From positions 1,453,147 through 1,517,146 of the forward strand of contig NZ_LR733284.1 in the NCBI RefSeq assembly GCF_902506375.1: 64,000 bases of DNA, given 5' to 3'. This document shows, piece by piece, positions 50,776-58,815 of the stretch (positions are counted from its first letter, which is position 1; each line of letters begins with the position of its first letter). A program made the translations under genes and the position numbers. Below the pieces are notes generated by a model, which was not told the DNA's origin, made no database searches, and worked only from the letters and a program-made list of their open reading frames with translations. This DNA is from Microbacterium sp. 8M (GTDB lineage Bacteria > Actinomycetota > Actinomycetes > Actinomycetales > Microbacteriaceae).

Positions 50776-52272
50776 TCAGACCGGCTTCTCGCCGGATCCA
50801 TCCTGGCCCGGATCCGGCCGCTCGGTGCCGGAGTTCGGCTGGTCCGTTCCCGTGGCCGGCCCGTCCGAGCCCGAGTCCGTTCCCGCGGCCGGCCCGTCCG
50901 CACTCGACTCCGCCCGGTCGGTGCCGGAGTCCGGTCCGTCCGCACCGGCGCCGGGCCGGCCGAAGTCCTCGCCGCGGAGCAGCCGCTCCAGCGCCTCGTC
51001 CATCTCGTCCGGTGCCGGCTCCTCGCCGCGGGCGCGCGCCTGGAGCCGCGCCACCAGGGCCGCGGGGTCGTCGATGTCCGAGGCGTCGGGCATCAGGTCC
51101 GGGTAGTCCCAGAGCGCGTCGCGGGCCTCGATGCCGACCGCGTCGGTGACCGCGCGCCACATCGCGGCGGCCTCGCGCAGCCGGCGGGGACGGAGCTTCA
51201 GCCCGACGAGGGCGCCGAGGGCGTCCTCCGCGGGTCCGCCCGCGGCGCGGCGCCGGCGCGCGGCCTCGGCGATGCGCACGCTGTCGGGCAGCCGGGAGGT
51301 CGCCTGCTCGGTGACCACGTCGACCCACCCGTCGATCGTCGCGATGAGGTTCTCCAGGCGCTCGAGGGCCTCGCGCTGCACGTCGGAGAGCTCCGGCAGG
51401 AGGGCACCGCCCTCGATCGCGGCACGCAGCTCCTCGGGGTTCGAGGGGTCGAGGCGCCCCGCCACGTCTTCCAGCTTGGCGACGTCGACCGTCACGCCCT
51501 TCGCGAACTCGGTGATCTGCGTCATCACGTGCAGGTGCAGCCACCGGGCGTGCCGGTACAGCCGCGCATACGCGATCTCCCGTGCCGCGAGGTACAGCGC
51601 GATCTGGTCCTCGGGGATCTCCAGACCCTCACCGAACGCGGCCAGATTCTGCGGGACGACGGCCGCGGTGCCCGGGGGCAGCACGGGGATCCCGACATCG
51701 CCGCCGGAGACCACCTCGAGTGACAGGTTGCCGAGCACCTGGCCGAACTGCATGGCGAAGACCGAGCCGCCGATGCCGCGCATGAGGCGGCCGGCACCCT
51801 GCACCGCGCCCTGCATCTCCTCGGGCACCTGCCCCTCGAGCGCGCTGGTGAGCGCATCGGCGATGCTGGTGGAGACCGGCGTGGCGACCTCCTTCCACAC
51901 CGGGAGCGTCTGCTCCACCCACTCGCCGCGGGTGAGCGCGCGCGGGGCGGATCCGAGTTCGGAGATCGTGGTCGCCTCGCCGACCCACAGGTCAGCGAGG
52001 GCGAAGGCATCGGCGATCGAGGAGCGCGCCCCGGAGTCGATGCCGAGACCGTCGCGGTTCGCGATGTGCAGCGCCTGGCGCAGTGCGGTCTCCCACGGGT
52101 CGCCGCTCATCGCGTGCTGCATCTGCTGCATGATCTGCTGCATCATCGCGGGATCGAGGTTGAGCCCCTCCATGCCCTGCAGCGCGCTCAGGTCGAAGTC
52201 CTCGGCGGATCCGCCGAGCATGCGGCGCAGGAACTGCAGGAAGTCCTCGGAGTTCGGGTCGTTCTCAGCCAT
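50776..52272 (-). CDS. DUF2342 'zinc-dependent metalloprotease' family protein
   Basis: 498 aa. A Met/Gln-rich N-terminus (MMQQIMQQMQHAM) is followed by the DUF2342 core at about 85-400, including PLLP-type IPVLPPGTAAVVPQNLAAF, REIAYARLYRHARWLHLHV and FEGSRRP-region helices. No HExxH motif can be found, so protease activity is doubtful despite the usual family name. The last about 75 residues are a repetitive Asp/Gly/Thr/Pro/Ser tail with GTD and DGP units. ATG 52272 follows AGAGGG at six bases. Expressed from the symmetric divergent promoter at 52306-52320. Confidence 0.85.
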   Translation of the reverse strand: MAENDPNSEDFLQFLRRMLGGSAEDFDLSALQGMEGLNLDPAMMQQIMQQMQHAMSGDPWETALRQALHIANRDGLGIDSGARSSIADAFALADLWVGEATTISELGSAPRALTRGEWVEQTLPVWKEVATPVSTSIADALTSALEGQVPEEMQGAVQGAGRLMRGIGGSVFAMQFGQVLGNLSLEVVSGGDVGIPVLPPGTAAVVPQNLAAFGEGLEIPEDQIALYLAAREIAYARLYRHARWLHLHVMTQITEFAKGVTVDVAKLEDVAGRLDPSNPEELRAAIEGGALLPELSDVQREALERLENLIATIDGWVDVVTEQATSRLPDSVRIAEAARRRRAAGGPAEDALGALVGLKLRPRRLREAAAMWRAVTDAVGIEARDALWDYPDLMPDASDIDDPAALVARLQARARGEEPAPDEMDEALERLLRGEDFGRPGAGADGPDSGTDRAESSADGPAAGTDSGSDGPATGTDQPNSGTERPDPGQDGSGEKPV

Positions 52273-52305
52273 CGGAAGCCCTCTCAGCACGTGTAAAGCC
52301 CGTGC

Positions 52306-52320
52306 TGACTACGCTAGTCA
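52306..52320. promoter_or_regulatory. Symmetric divergent -10 element
   Basis: TGACTACGCTAGTCA is a perfect 6-3-6 palindrome. It contains TACGCT on the plus strand (52310-52315) and TAGCGT on the minus strand (52311-52316), so one element could serve as -10 for both the Lon-like and the DUF2342 genes, or as an operator for both. Confidence 0.55.
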
Positions 52321-52402
52321 CACGACCAGTGCGAGTGCTCCGAACCCGGCCGCTCCGCTGTACGCCGCTCGCGAACGAGCATCGAGCATCCCTGGGAGAC
52401 AC

Positions 52403-53506
52403 ATGACGAGCATCCGCTCCGGCCGCGGCACCCGGATCGGTCTCATCGCGTTCATCGCCTCGCTCGCGGCGCTGCTGGTGCTCACGTTCCTGCCGCTGCC
52501 GTACGTGATCGAGCAGCCGGGACCCGTGTTCAACACGCTCGGCGAGGTGAAGGACGCGAAGGGCGAGAGCGTTCCGCTGATCTCCGTCACCGGCGCCGAG
52601 ACGCATCCCACCAAGGGCGCGCTGGACCTCACCACCGTGCAGGTCGTCGGCAATCGGGAGGCGCCGCCGTCGTGGATGCAGATCGTGCTGGCCTGGTTCG
52701 ATCCGGCCAAGGCCGTGGTGCCGGTCGACGCGGTGTTCCCGCAGGGCGTCAGCCCCACGCAGCGGGACCAGGCGAACCAGCTGATGATGGTCGATTCGCA
52801 GCAGGAGGCGACCGCCGCGGCGCTGCGCGAACTCGGGCACACCGTCCCCGTCACGATCCAGGTGGCCTCGGTCACGGATGACGGCGCGGCGCACGGCATC
52901 CTGCGGAAGGGCGACACGGTCATCGCCGTGAACGGCACCAATCCGGCCGACTCCGACGCCCTTCGTGCGGAGATCCAGGACTCGCAGGGAGCGCCGGTGA
53001 CCCTCACGATCGAGCGCGGCGGGCAGCGCCAGGACGTCTCGGTCACGCCGCGTCGGCAGACCGTCGACGGCGCGAGCCGGTGGCTGCTCGGGATCACCCT
53101 GCAGCAGAAGTACACCTTCCCGGTCGACGTGAAGCTGCAGCTGGACAACGTGGGCGGGCCGAGCGCCGGCATGATGTTCGCGCTGGGCATCATCGACACG
53201 CTGACGCCGGGCGCACTCAACGGCGGCAAGCAGGTGGCCGGCACCGGCACGATCACCGCCGACGGCACGGTCGGGCCGATCGGCGGCATCCGGCAGAAGC
53301 TGTACGGGGCGCGCTCCGCCGGGGCGCGCTACTTCCTGGCCCCCGGATCGAACTGCGACGAGGTGTACGGGCATGTCCCCGCGGGGCTCACGGTGGTCCG
53401 CACCGACAGCCTGGAGCAGTCGCTGGACGCGCTGAAGGTCATCGCCGACGGGGGAGACGTGGCTGAGCTGCCCACGTGCACCGCCGCCGACGTCAAGAAG
53501 CAGTGA
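52403..53506 (+). CDS. Membrane-anchored PDZ/Lon-like serine protease (S16)
   Basis: 367 aa. One N-terminal helix (about 12-33), an extracytoplasmic region, a PDZ domain (about 150-215; GILRKGDTVIAVNGTNPADS), and a Lon-like proteolytic domain. The Ser-Lys dyad is Ser254 in VGGPSAGMMFALG and Lys299 in GGIRQKLYGA. The family (Rv3194c-like, YlbL) cleaves membrane or secreted substrates. ATG 52403 has a weak GGGAG upstream. The 3' end carries a 16-bp tandem duplication that includes the stop codon. Confidence 0.93.
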   Translation: MTSIRSGRGTRIGLIAFIASLAALLVLTFLPLPYVIEQPGPVFNTLGEVKDAKGESVPLISVTGAETHPTKGALDLTTVQVVGNREAPPSWMQIVLAWFDPAKAVVPVDAVFPQGVSPTQRDQANQLMMVDSQQEATAAALRELGHTVPVTIQVASVTDDGAAHGILRKGDTVIAVNGTNPADSDALRAEIQDSQGAPVTLTIERGGQRQDVSVTPRRQTVDGASRWLLGITLQQKYTFPVDVKLQLDNVGGPSAGMMFALGIIDTLTPGALNGGKQVAGTGTITADGTVGPIGGIRQKLYGARSAGARYFLAPGSNCDEVYGHVPAGLTVVRTDSLEQSLDALKVIADGGDVAELPTCTAADVKKQ

Positions 53507-53520
53507 CGTCAAGAAGCAGT
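53489..53520. repeat. 16-bp perfect tandem duplication at the stop of the Lon-like protease gene
   Basis: GACGTCAAGAAGCAGT occurs twice in a row (53489-53504 and 53505-53520). Copy 1 encodes DVKKQ and, with the first bases of copy 2, creates TGA. Copy 2 is followed by AG and would read DVKKQ-TAG. The encoded end is the same with one or two copies. Confidence 0.95.
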
Positions 53521-53592
53521 AGCGGGGCGCGCGCGTTCGCGACGGGCGAAGCCGAGGCTCCCGCGCCTCAGGATCCCGGGATTCCGCCGACC

Positions 53593-53598
53593 TAGGAT
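53593..53598 (+). promoter_or_regulatory. -10 box of the UPF0182 gene (leaderless)
   Basis: TAGGAT, six bases (GGGACC) before GTG 53605. Confidence 0.6.
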
Positions 53599-53604
53599 GG
53601 GACC

Positions 53605-56505
53605 GTGACCTCACCCGCACCGGCCGCGCCCCGAACTGCCCGACGCATCGTCCTCGCGACGGTGGTGATCCTCGCTGTGCTCATCGCCGCGTTCTTCGTG
53701 TTCGCGACGATGTACACCGACTTCCTCTGGTACGACCAGCTGAGGTTCGCCCAGGTGCTCACCACGCGATGGATCGCCACAGCCACGATGTTCGTGGTCG
53801 GCTTCCTCGGCATGGCTGTGCCGATGTTCATCGCGATCCAGCTCGCGTACCGCCTGCGCCCCGTGTACGTGCGGCTGAGCTCGCAGCTGGACCGCTACCA
53901 GGAGGTCGTGGAGCCCCTGCGCCGCCTGGCGATGTGGGGGATGCCGGTGTTCTTCGGCCTGTTCGCGGGCTTCGCCGCGGCGGGGCAGTGGGAGACCGTG
54001 TGGCAGTGGGCCAACGGCACCGCCACCGGCAAGACCGATGCGCAGTTCCACCTCGACACCGGGTTCTACCTGTTCGACCTGCCGTTCTACGAGGCGCTGC
54101 TCGGATTCGTCTCCGCCGTGCTGATCCTGAGCCTGCTGGTTTCGGCGCTCGTGCTGTACCTCTACGGCTCGGTGCGCGTGGGACAGGGCGAGCTCCGCAT
54201 CTCCAAGGCTGCGCGCGTGCAGCTGGCCGTGATCGCCGGCGTGTACCTCCTCGTCCAGGCGGCGAGCCTGTGGGTGGATCGCTACAAGACCCTGACCGCG
54301 ACCGAGGACAAGATCACGGGTGCCGCCTTCACCGGTGTGAACGCGACGATCCCCGGTCTGTCCATCCTCGCGATCATCGCGGCGCTGGTGGCCGTGTTGT
54401 TCTTCGTCACCGCGGTGATCGGGCACTGGCGCTTCCCGCTCGCGGCCACCGCGCTGCTCATCGTCGCCGCGCTCGTGCTCGGCATCGGCTACCCCTGGGC
54501 GGTGAACACCTTCCAGGTGAAGCCGAACCAGAACCAGCTGCAGGCCCAGTACTACGAGCGCAATCTCAAGGCGACCAAGGCCGCCTACGGCATCGACGAC
54601 GTCGACACCACGCCGTTCAAGGCGCAGACCACGGCCGAGTCCGGTCAGCTCCGCAGCGACGCCGACACCACGGCCTCTATCCGGATCATGGATCCGAACG
54701 TCATCGGCCCGACGTTCCAGCAGCTCGAGCAGTACCGCAGCTACTACAAGTTCCCGCAGAAGCTCGACGTCGACCGTTACAAGATCGACGGCAAGAACCA
54801 GGACGCACTGGTCGCCGTCCGCGAGATCGACACCAGCCGGATCCCCAGTCAGACCTGGAACAACAGCACCCTGGTGTACACCCACGGCTACGGCCTCGTC
54901 GCCGCGGCGGGAAACCAGCGCACCGACGACGGCGAGCCGGTGTTCCTCGAGCGGGGCATCCCGACGTCGGGCACCCTGACCGACAGCCAGAAGTTCGAGC
55001 CGCGCGTGTACTTCGGAGAGAACTCGCCGGCCTACTCGATCGTGGGCGCGCCCAAGGGCACCGCACCCGTCGAGATCGACTACCCGCGCGGCAAGGACTC
55101 GAGCGAGAACCAGACCAAGACCACGTTCACGGGTGACGGCGGCCCGCGCATCGGCAATTTCTTCACGAAGCTTCTGTACGCGCTGAAGTTCCAGTCCGAG
55201 CAGATCCTCTTCTCCGACAGCGTGAACCAGGACTCCCAGATCCTGTACGACCGCGACCCGGCGGATCGCGTGCAGAAGGCCGCGCCGTACCTGACCCTCG
55301 ACAGCGACCCGTACCCGAGCATCGTCGACGGACGGATCGTGTGGATCGTGGACGGCTACACCACGAGCTCGAACTACCCGTACTCGACGACGGTGAACCT
55401 GCCGAAGGCGATCAGCGACTCGGTGAACACCCAGCCCGGGTTCGTCACGGATGACATCAACTACATCCGCAACTCGGTCAAGGCGACCGTCGACGCCTAC
55501 GACGGCAAGGTCACGCTGTACGCCTGGGATCCGACGGACCCGGTGCTGAAGACGTGGCAGAAGATCTACCCTGGCACGCTCAAGCCGATCAGCGACATGT
55601 CGTCGCAGCTGATGAGCCATGTGCGCTACCCGACCGATCTGTTCAAGGTGCAGCGCGCCATGCTCGGCACGTACCACGTGTCCGACGCCGCCTCGTTCGC
55701 CCGCCAGGACAACCTCTGGGAGACCCCGAACGATCCGCAGAGCGACTCCGCCAACCCGGAGCTGCAGCCGCCCTACTACCTGAGCATGAAGATGCCGGGC
55801 CAGGACCAGTCGCAGTTCTCGATGTACACCACCTTCATCCCCGCGTCGCAGGGCTCGAACAGCCGCAACGTGCTGTTCGGGTACCTGGCGGTGGATGCGG
55901 ATGCGGGCTCGACGGCGGGCAAGAAGTCCGACTCGTACGGCAAGCTGCGCATGCTGGAGATCGACGCCGACACGACCGTGCCCGGCCCCGGTCAGGTGCA
56001 GAACTCGTTCGACTCGGATCCAACCGTCGGTCAGCAGCTCAACCTGCTGAAGCAGGGGCAGTCCAAGGTCACCCACGGCAACCTGCTGACGCTGCCGGTC
56101 GGCGGCGGCTTCCTGTACGTGCAGCCCGTGTTCGTGCAGTCCTCGGGTGGCACGCAGGTGCCGCGCCTGCAGAAGATCCTCGTCGCGTTCGGCGACAAGA
56201 TCGCCTTCGCGGACACGCTCACGGAGGCGCTCGACCAGCTCTTCGGAGGCAACTCCGGCGCGGCGGGCGGCGACAACAACGTGAACCCCACGCCCACCCC
56301 GACCCCGGGAGATGGCGGCACCACGCCCCCGACCGGCGACGCGGCCTTCCAGGCGGCGCTGTCCGATGCGAAGGCGGCGATGCTGGCCCGGGACGCGGCC
56401 CTGAAGGCCGGAGACCTCTCGGAGTTCGCGGTGCAGGACAAGAAGCTGACCGACGCCGTGAACCGGCTGATCGCGCTCGAGGGGAGCGGCAGCGCCACGA
56501 AGTAG
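53605..56505 (+). CDS. UPF0182-family large membrane protein
   Basis: 966 aa. Seven hydrophobic helices occupy about 1-310 (ILAVLIAAFFVFATMYTDF; FVVGFLGMAVPMFIAIQLAY; and five more). A large extracytoplasmic domain of about 550 residues follows with the family's YPRGKDSSENQTKT-type and DGYTTSSNYPYS segments. A Pro/Thr/Gly linker (TPTPTPGDGGTTPPTGD) and a C-terminal helical part end the chain. Conserved across actinobacteria next to the Lon-like protease; function unknown. Leaderless GTG start. Confidence 0.93.
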   Translation: MTSPAPAAPRTARRIVLATVVILAVLIAAFFVFATMYTDFLWYDQLRFAQVLTTRWIATATMFVVGFLGMAVPMFIAIQLAYRLRPVYVRLSSQLDRYQEVVEPLRRLAMWGMPVFFGLFAGFAAAGQWETVWQWANGTATGKTDAQFHLDTGFYLFDLPFYEALLGFVSAVLILSLLVSALVLYLYGSVRVGQGELRISKAARVQLAVIAGVYLLVQAASLWVDRYKTLTATEDKITGAAFTGVNATIPGLSILAIIAALVAVLFFVTAVIGHWRFPLAATALLIVAALVLGIGYPWAVNTFQVKPNQNQLQAQYYERNLKATKAAYGIDDVDTTPFKAQTTAESGQLRSDADTTASIRIMDPNVIGPTFQQLEQYRSYYKFPQKLDVDRYKIDGKNQDALVAVREIDTSRIPSQTWNNSTLVYTHGYGLVAAAGNQRTDDGEPVFLERGIPTSGTLTDSQKFEPRVYFGENSPAYSIVGAPKGTAPVEIDYPRGKDSSENQTKTTFTGDGGPRIGNFFTKLLYALKFQSEQILFSDSVNQDSQILYDRDPADRVQKAAPYLTLDSDPYPSIVDGRIVWIVDGYTTSSNYPYSTTVNLPKAISDSVNTQPGFVTDDINYIRNSVKATVDAYDGKVTLYAWDPTDPVLKTWQKIYPGTLKPISDMSSQLMSHVRYPTDLFKVQRAMLGTYHVSDAASFARQDNLWETPNDPQSDSANPELQPPYYLSMKMPGQDQSQFSMYTTFIPASQGSNSRNVLFGYLAVDADAGSTAGKKSDSYGKLRMLEIDADTTVPGPGQVQNSFDSDPTVGQQLNLLKQGQSKVTHGNLLTLPVGGGFLYVQPVFVQSSGGTQVPRLQKILVAFGDKIAFADTLTEALDQLFGGNSGAAGGDNNVNPTPTPTPGDGGTTPPTGDAAFQAALSDAKAAMLARDAALKAGDLSEFAVQDKKLTDAVNRLIALEGSGSATK

Positions 56506-56523
56506 CGCCGATCTCCACCCCGA

Positions 56524-56553
56524 TTGGCGCTTCGCCGAATCCCGTGCTAAGCT
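56524..56553 (+). promoter_or_regulatory. Promoter of tRNA-fMet
   Basis: TTGGCG (56524-56529), 18-bp spacer, TAAGCT (56548-56553). RNA would start about five bases before the mature tRNA. Confidence 0.55.
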
Positions 56554-56565
56554 CATTTCTTGTGC

Positions 56566-56639
56566 CGCGGGGTGGAGCAGTTCGGTAGCTCGCCGGGCTC
56601 ATAACCCGGAGGTCGCAGGTTCAAATCCTGTCCCCGCAA
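56566..56639 (+). tRNA. Initiator tRNA-fMet (CAT)
   Basis: 74-nt cloverleaf without an encoded CCA. The acceptor strand CGCGGGG faces CCCCGCA, leaving the C1-A72 mismatch diagnostic of bacterial initiator tRNA. The anticodon stem-loop is CCGGGCTCATAACCCGG, with the three G-C pairs needed for P-site entry and a CAT anticodon. T-arm is GCAGGTTCAAATCCTGT. Confidence 0.97.
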
Positions 56640-56644
56640 CAAGA

Positions 56645-56686
56645 GAAGGCCCCCTGATCAGGAGAAATCCAGATCAGGGGGCCTTC
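56645..56686 (+). terminator. Hairpin terminator after tRNA-fMet
   Basis: Perfect 15-bp stem GAAGGCCCCCTGATC (56645-56659) with 56672-56686 around a 12-nt loop, six bases after the tRNA. Confidence 0.85.
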
Positions 56687-56730
56687 GTCATCTGCTCCTC
56701 CGGGCACGGCAGGCGGCGAAATACCGCTAT

Positions 56731-56793
56731 TCGACAGATCTTTCTGTCGACCTTCACAAATCTTTCACTGTCTGTTGCAGCGTCGGATAGCTT
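56731..56793 (+). promoter_or_regulatory. lsr2 promoter with palindromic operator
   Basis: TCGACAG (56731-56737) and CTGTCGA (56744-56750) form a 7-6-7 palindrome. ATCTTTC is repeated at 56738 and 56760, 22 bp apart. TAGCTT (56788-56793) is a -10 box seven bases before ATG 56801, and no Shine-Dalgarno sequence is present. The block is clearly more AT-rich than its surroundings. Confidence 0.55.
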
Positions 56794-56800
56794 CTATAGC

Positions 56801-57178
56801 ATGGCGAAGCGAAGCATCATCGAATCCGACCTCAGCGGCAAGCCCGATGCCGACACGGTCACGTTCGGCTGGGGTGGTGCCTGGTACGACATCGATCTGA
56901 CCGCCGAAGAGCAGCAGGAGTTCGAGGCGACGTTGGCTCCCTACCTGGAGGCGGGGCGCGAGTCCGAGCGCTTCGGTCTCGACGACGGCGTCGGTCGACG
57001 CCAGGTTCCGGTGACCACGGCGGCAGAGCGGGTGCAGATCCGGGAGTGGGCCAAAGCGCACTACGGGGGAGCAGTGCCGGAGTTCGGTCAGATCCCCAAG
57101 GGCATCATCGAGGCGTACGATCAGGCGCACGGCCTGACGAGGCCGACCCGACCCGCCGAGCCGCGCAGTCGGCGTTGA
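56801..57178 (+). CDS. lsr2: Lsr2-family nucleoid-associated protein, variant without the RGR motif
   Basis: 125 aa. The N-terminal dimerisation domain is at about 1-55 (VTFGWGGAWYDIDLTAEEQQ matches the Lsr2 strand-helix pattern). A variable linker follows, and the C-terminal DNA-binding domain is at about 75-112 (ERVQIREWAKAHYG; IPKGIIEAYDQAH). In Lsr2 an RGR tripeptide before IP inserts into the AT-rich minor groove; here it reads PEFGQIPKG (residues 93-101), so both arginines are gone. It is an H-NS-like silencer homologue by fold, but binding may differ. Leaderless ATG. Confidence 0.85.
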   Translation: MAKRSIIESDLSGKPDADTVTFGWGGAWYDIDLTAEEQQEFEATLAPYLEAGRESERFGLDDGVGRRQVPVTTAAERVQIREWAKAHYGGAVPEFGQIPKGIIEAYDQAHGLTRPTRPAEPRSRR

Positions 57179-57183
57179 GCGAG

Positions 57184-57221
57184 GCATCCCCGCCCCGGGC
57201 GTGTGCTCGGGGCGGGGATGC
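57184..57221. terminator. Bidirectional terminator between lsr2 and the secreted-protein gene
   Basis: Perfect 14-bp stem GCATCCCCGCCCCG (57184-57197) with 57208-57221, 10-nt loop, five bases after the lsr2 stop; convergent gene ends 32 bases further. Confidence 0.85.
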
Positions 57222-57252
57222 TGTCAGGCACGCCTGTCCCGTGGGCGAACCG

Positions 57253-58584
57253 TCAGCGCTTGCCGCCGGTGGAGGTGCTGCTGCCGGGCAGGGTCAGCTT
57301 GTAGATGTTCGCCTTCGACGATCCGATGTAGGCGATGCCGTTGGAGACCGCGATGCTCTTGGCGTCGTAATAGGCGGGCATGATCGCATCGGCGAGCTTC
57401 GTCCAGGTGCTGCCGTCGGTCGACGAGTAGATGCTCGGCGCGACCGGGTTGTTGGCGAGGATGTAGCTGGTCGGGCCGTCCTGATAGGTGTCGAGGACCG
57501 AGTACACGCCGGGTGCGTTCAGCGAACCGTAGGTGTTCGTCGTGGTGTCGAAGACCGGCACCGCCGTGGTCTGGCCGTTCACCGTCACCGATCCGGTGAC
57601 ACCGCGGAAGCCGCTCATCGCGAAGATGATCTTCGAGCCGACCGCATCCACGTGATAGGGGTGGGGCAGGGTGGCGATGGTCGGACCCGCGTCGATCGCG
57701 CTCCAGCCGCTTCCCGGCGTGTAGACGTCCAGCCCGGGGGTGTTGTACGCCGTGTGCTCCACGCCGTCCTTGCCCGGGTAGGTGAACGCGAGTGACGGGT
57801 CGCCCGTCGAACTCATCGTGCTGGCCCGGGTGTACAGTTTCCCGCCGGCCACGGCGAGCCAGTAGTAGCGTGCGTACTCGCCGTCGCCGGGATAGGTCGA
57901 CAGGACCACGGGGTCGTCCGCCGCCGTGCGATCGATCGTCCAGGTCGCACCCCCGTCGACGGACTTCTTGATCGCCGCCAGCGTGTTCGTCGGACCGTAC
58001 GCCGTCTTGTCCGGGTTGACGATGGAACCCGCCATGAACAGTTCGTCGCCGAGCTTGGCGACGTCGAACACGTGGATGAAAGGCGTGTTGGCGATGTAGC
58101 TGCCCGCGTGGGTGGCCGAGTCGTAGCTGCCGTAGTTCGCCGCCGACGTCCAGCTGACGCGGGGATCGACGTTCGGCGCGTACAGGGTGCCGTCCAGGAG
58201 CTTCAGCTTGCCGAGCTCCTCAGCGGGGATGCCCGTGACCTCGTGCTTCTCCGCGCCCGTCGCGATCGAGTACGAGTTCAGGTTCACCGGTCCGGTGTTG
58301 GCGTTGTAGTCGCCGTAGCCCGCGAACAGCTTGCCGTCGACGATGGCGAGGTCGTGGATGCTGGAGTGGAACGAGTTCGCACCGGCGGACGCGGGGACGT
58401 TCTGCGCATCGGTGTTGGTCGCGAACAGGGACACCTTCACTCCGCTGGGGGCGGACTTGCCGGTGATGACGGCGCTGGGGACGCCGGCCGAGGCAGGCGC
58501 TGCGACCGCGACGGCGAGAGCCGCACTGGCAGACAGAGCCGAGAGCGCGATCCAGACGCGCTTGCCGGGCTTCGATGACTTCAT
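57253..58584 (-). CDS. Secreted Asp-box beta-propeller-like protein, function unknown
   Basis: 443 aa. Clear Sec signal peptide (KRVWIALSALSASAALAVAVAAPASA, quoted here only by its AxA end: PASA). The mature part shows regular beta-rich blocks with recurring KLFAGYGD, TLYAPNVD, ELFMAGS and KLYTRAS strands. Two Asp-box motifs, SVDGGATW and SSTDGSTW, are typical of BNR/sialidase-like propellers. No catalytic Tyr/Glu pair of a sialidase is evident, so it may be a ligand-binding propeller. AAGGAG lies 12 bases before the ATG. Own terminator; upstream region has tandem repeats. Confidence 0.8.
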   Translation of the reverse strand: MKSSKPGKRVWIALSALSASAALAVAVAAPASAGVPSAVITGKSAPSGVKVSLFATNTDAQNVPASAGANSFHSSIHDLAIVDGKLFAGYGDYNANTGPVNLNSYSIATGAEKHEVTGIPAEELGKLKLLDGTLYAPNVDPRVSWTSAANYGSYDSATHAGSYIANTPFIHVFDVAKLGDELFMAGSIVNPDKTAYGPTNTLAAIKKSVDGGATWTIDRTAADDPVVLSTYPGDGEYARYYWLAVAGGKLYTRASTMSSTGDPSLAFTYPGKDGVEHTAYNTPGLDVYTPGSGWSAIDAGPTIATLPHPYHVDAVGSKIIFAMSGFRGVTGSVTVNGQTTAVPVFDTTTNTYGSLNAPGVYSVLDTYQDGPTSYILANNPVAPSIYSSTDGSTWTKLADAIMPAYYDAKSIAVSNGIAYIGSSKANIYKLTLPGSSTSTGGKR

Positions 58585-58696
58585 GGGGATTCCGTCTCCT
58601 TATGGATCTGGAGTTCTGGGGAACTGGGGATGGGAGTGAGCGGGCCTTGCAGAGCCGAAAGCTCTCTGAAAGGCCCGGTCGACGTCTTGTCACAGA

Positions 58697-58784
58697 TCCT
58701 CGGTTCTGCAGACACGTCCTCGGGTCTGCGACGAAACGTCATCGAGACAGTTGTATCGAATGGGCCGAGCCTATCCGTATCGAA
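58697..58784. promoter_or_regulatory. Repeat-rich control region of the secreted propeller gene
   Basis: TCCTCGGTTCTGC (58697-58709) and TCCTCGGGTCTGC (58717-58729) are tandem near-copies 20 bp apart. GTATCGAA occurs at 58753-58760 and 58777-58784, 24 bp apart. The region lies 113-200 bases upstream of the gene on the minus strand and has no coding character. Candidate activator or repressor sites; no clear -35/-10 pair found. Confidence 0.45.
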
Positions 58785-58815
58785 AGACTGCTGAATAGAT
58801 CCTTTCGACACGAAG

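Noticed and set aside
53611-56556. Minus-strand open frame of 981 codons opposite UPF0182
   Set aside because: Antisense shadow with biased Arg/Val/His/Leu composition; the plus-strand frame has clear membrane helices and family motifs.
58581-58811. Minus-strand frame of 76 codons upstream of the secreted propeller gene
   Set aside because: Overlaps the repeats and the Shine-Dalgarno sequence of the real gene; no coding-type third-position bias.
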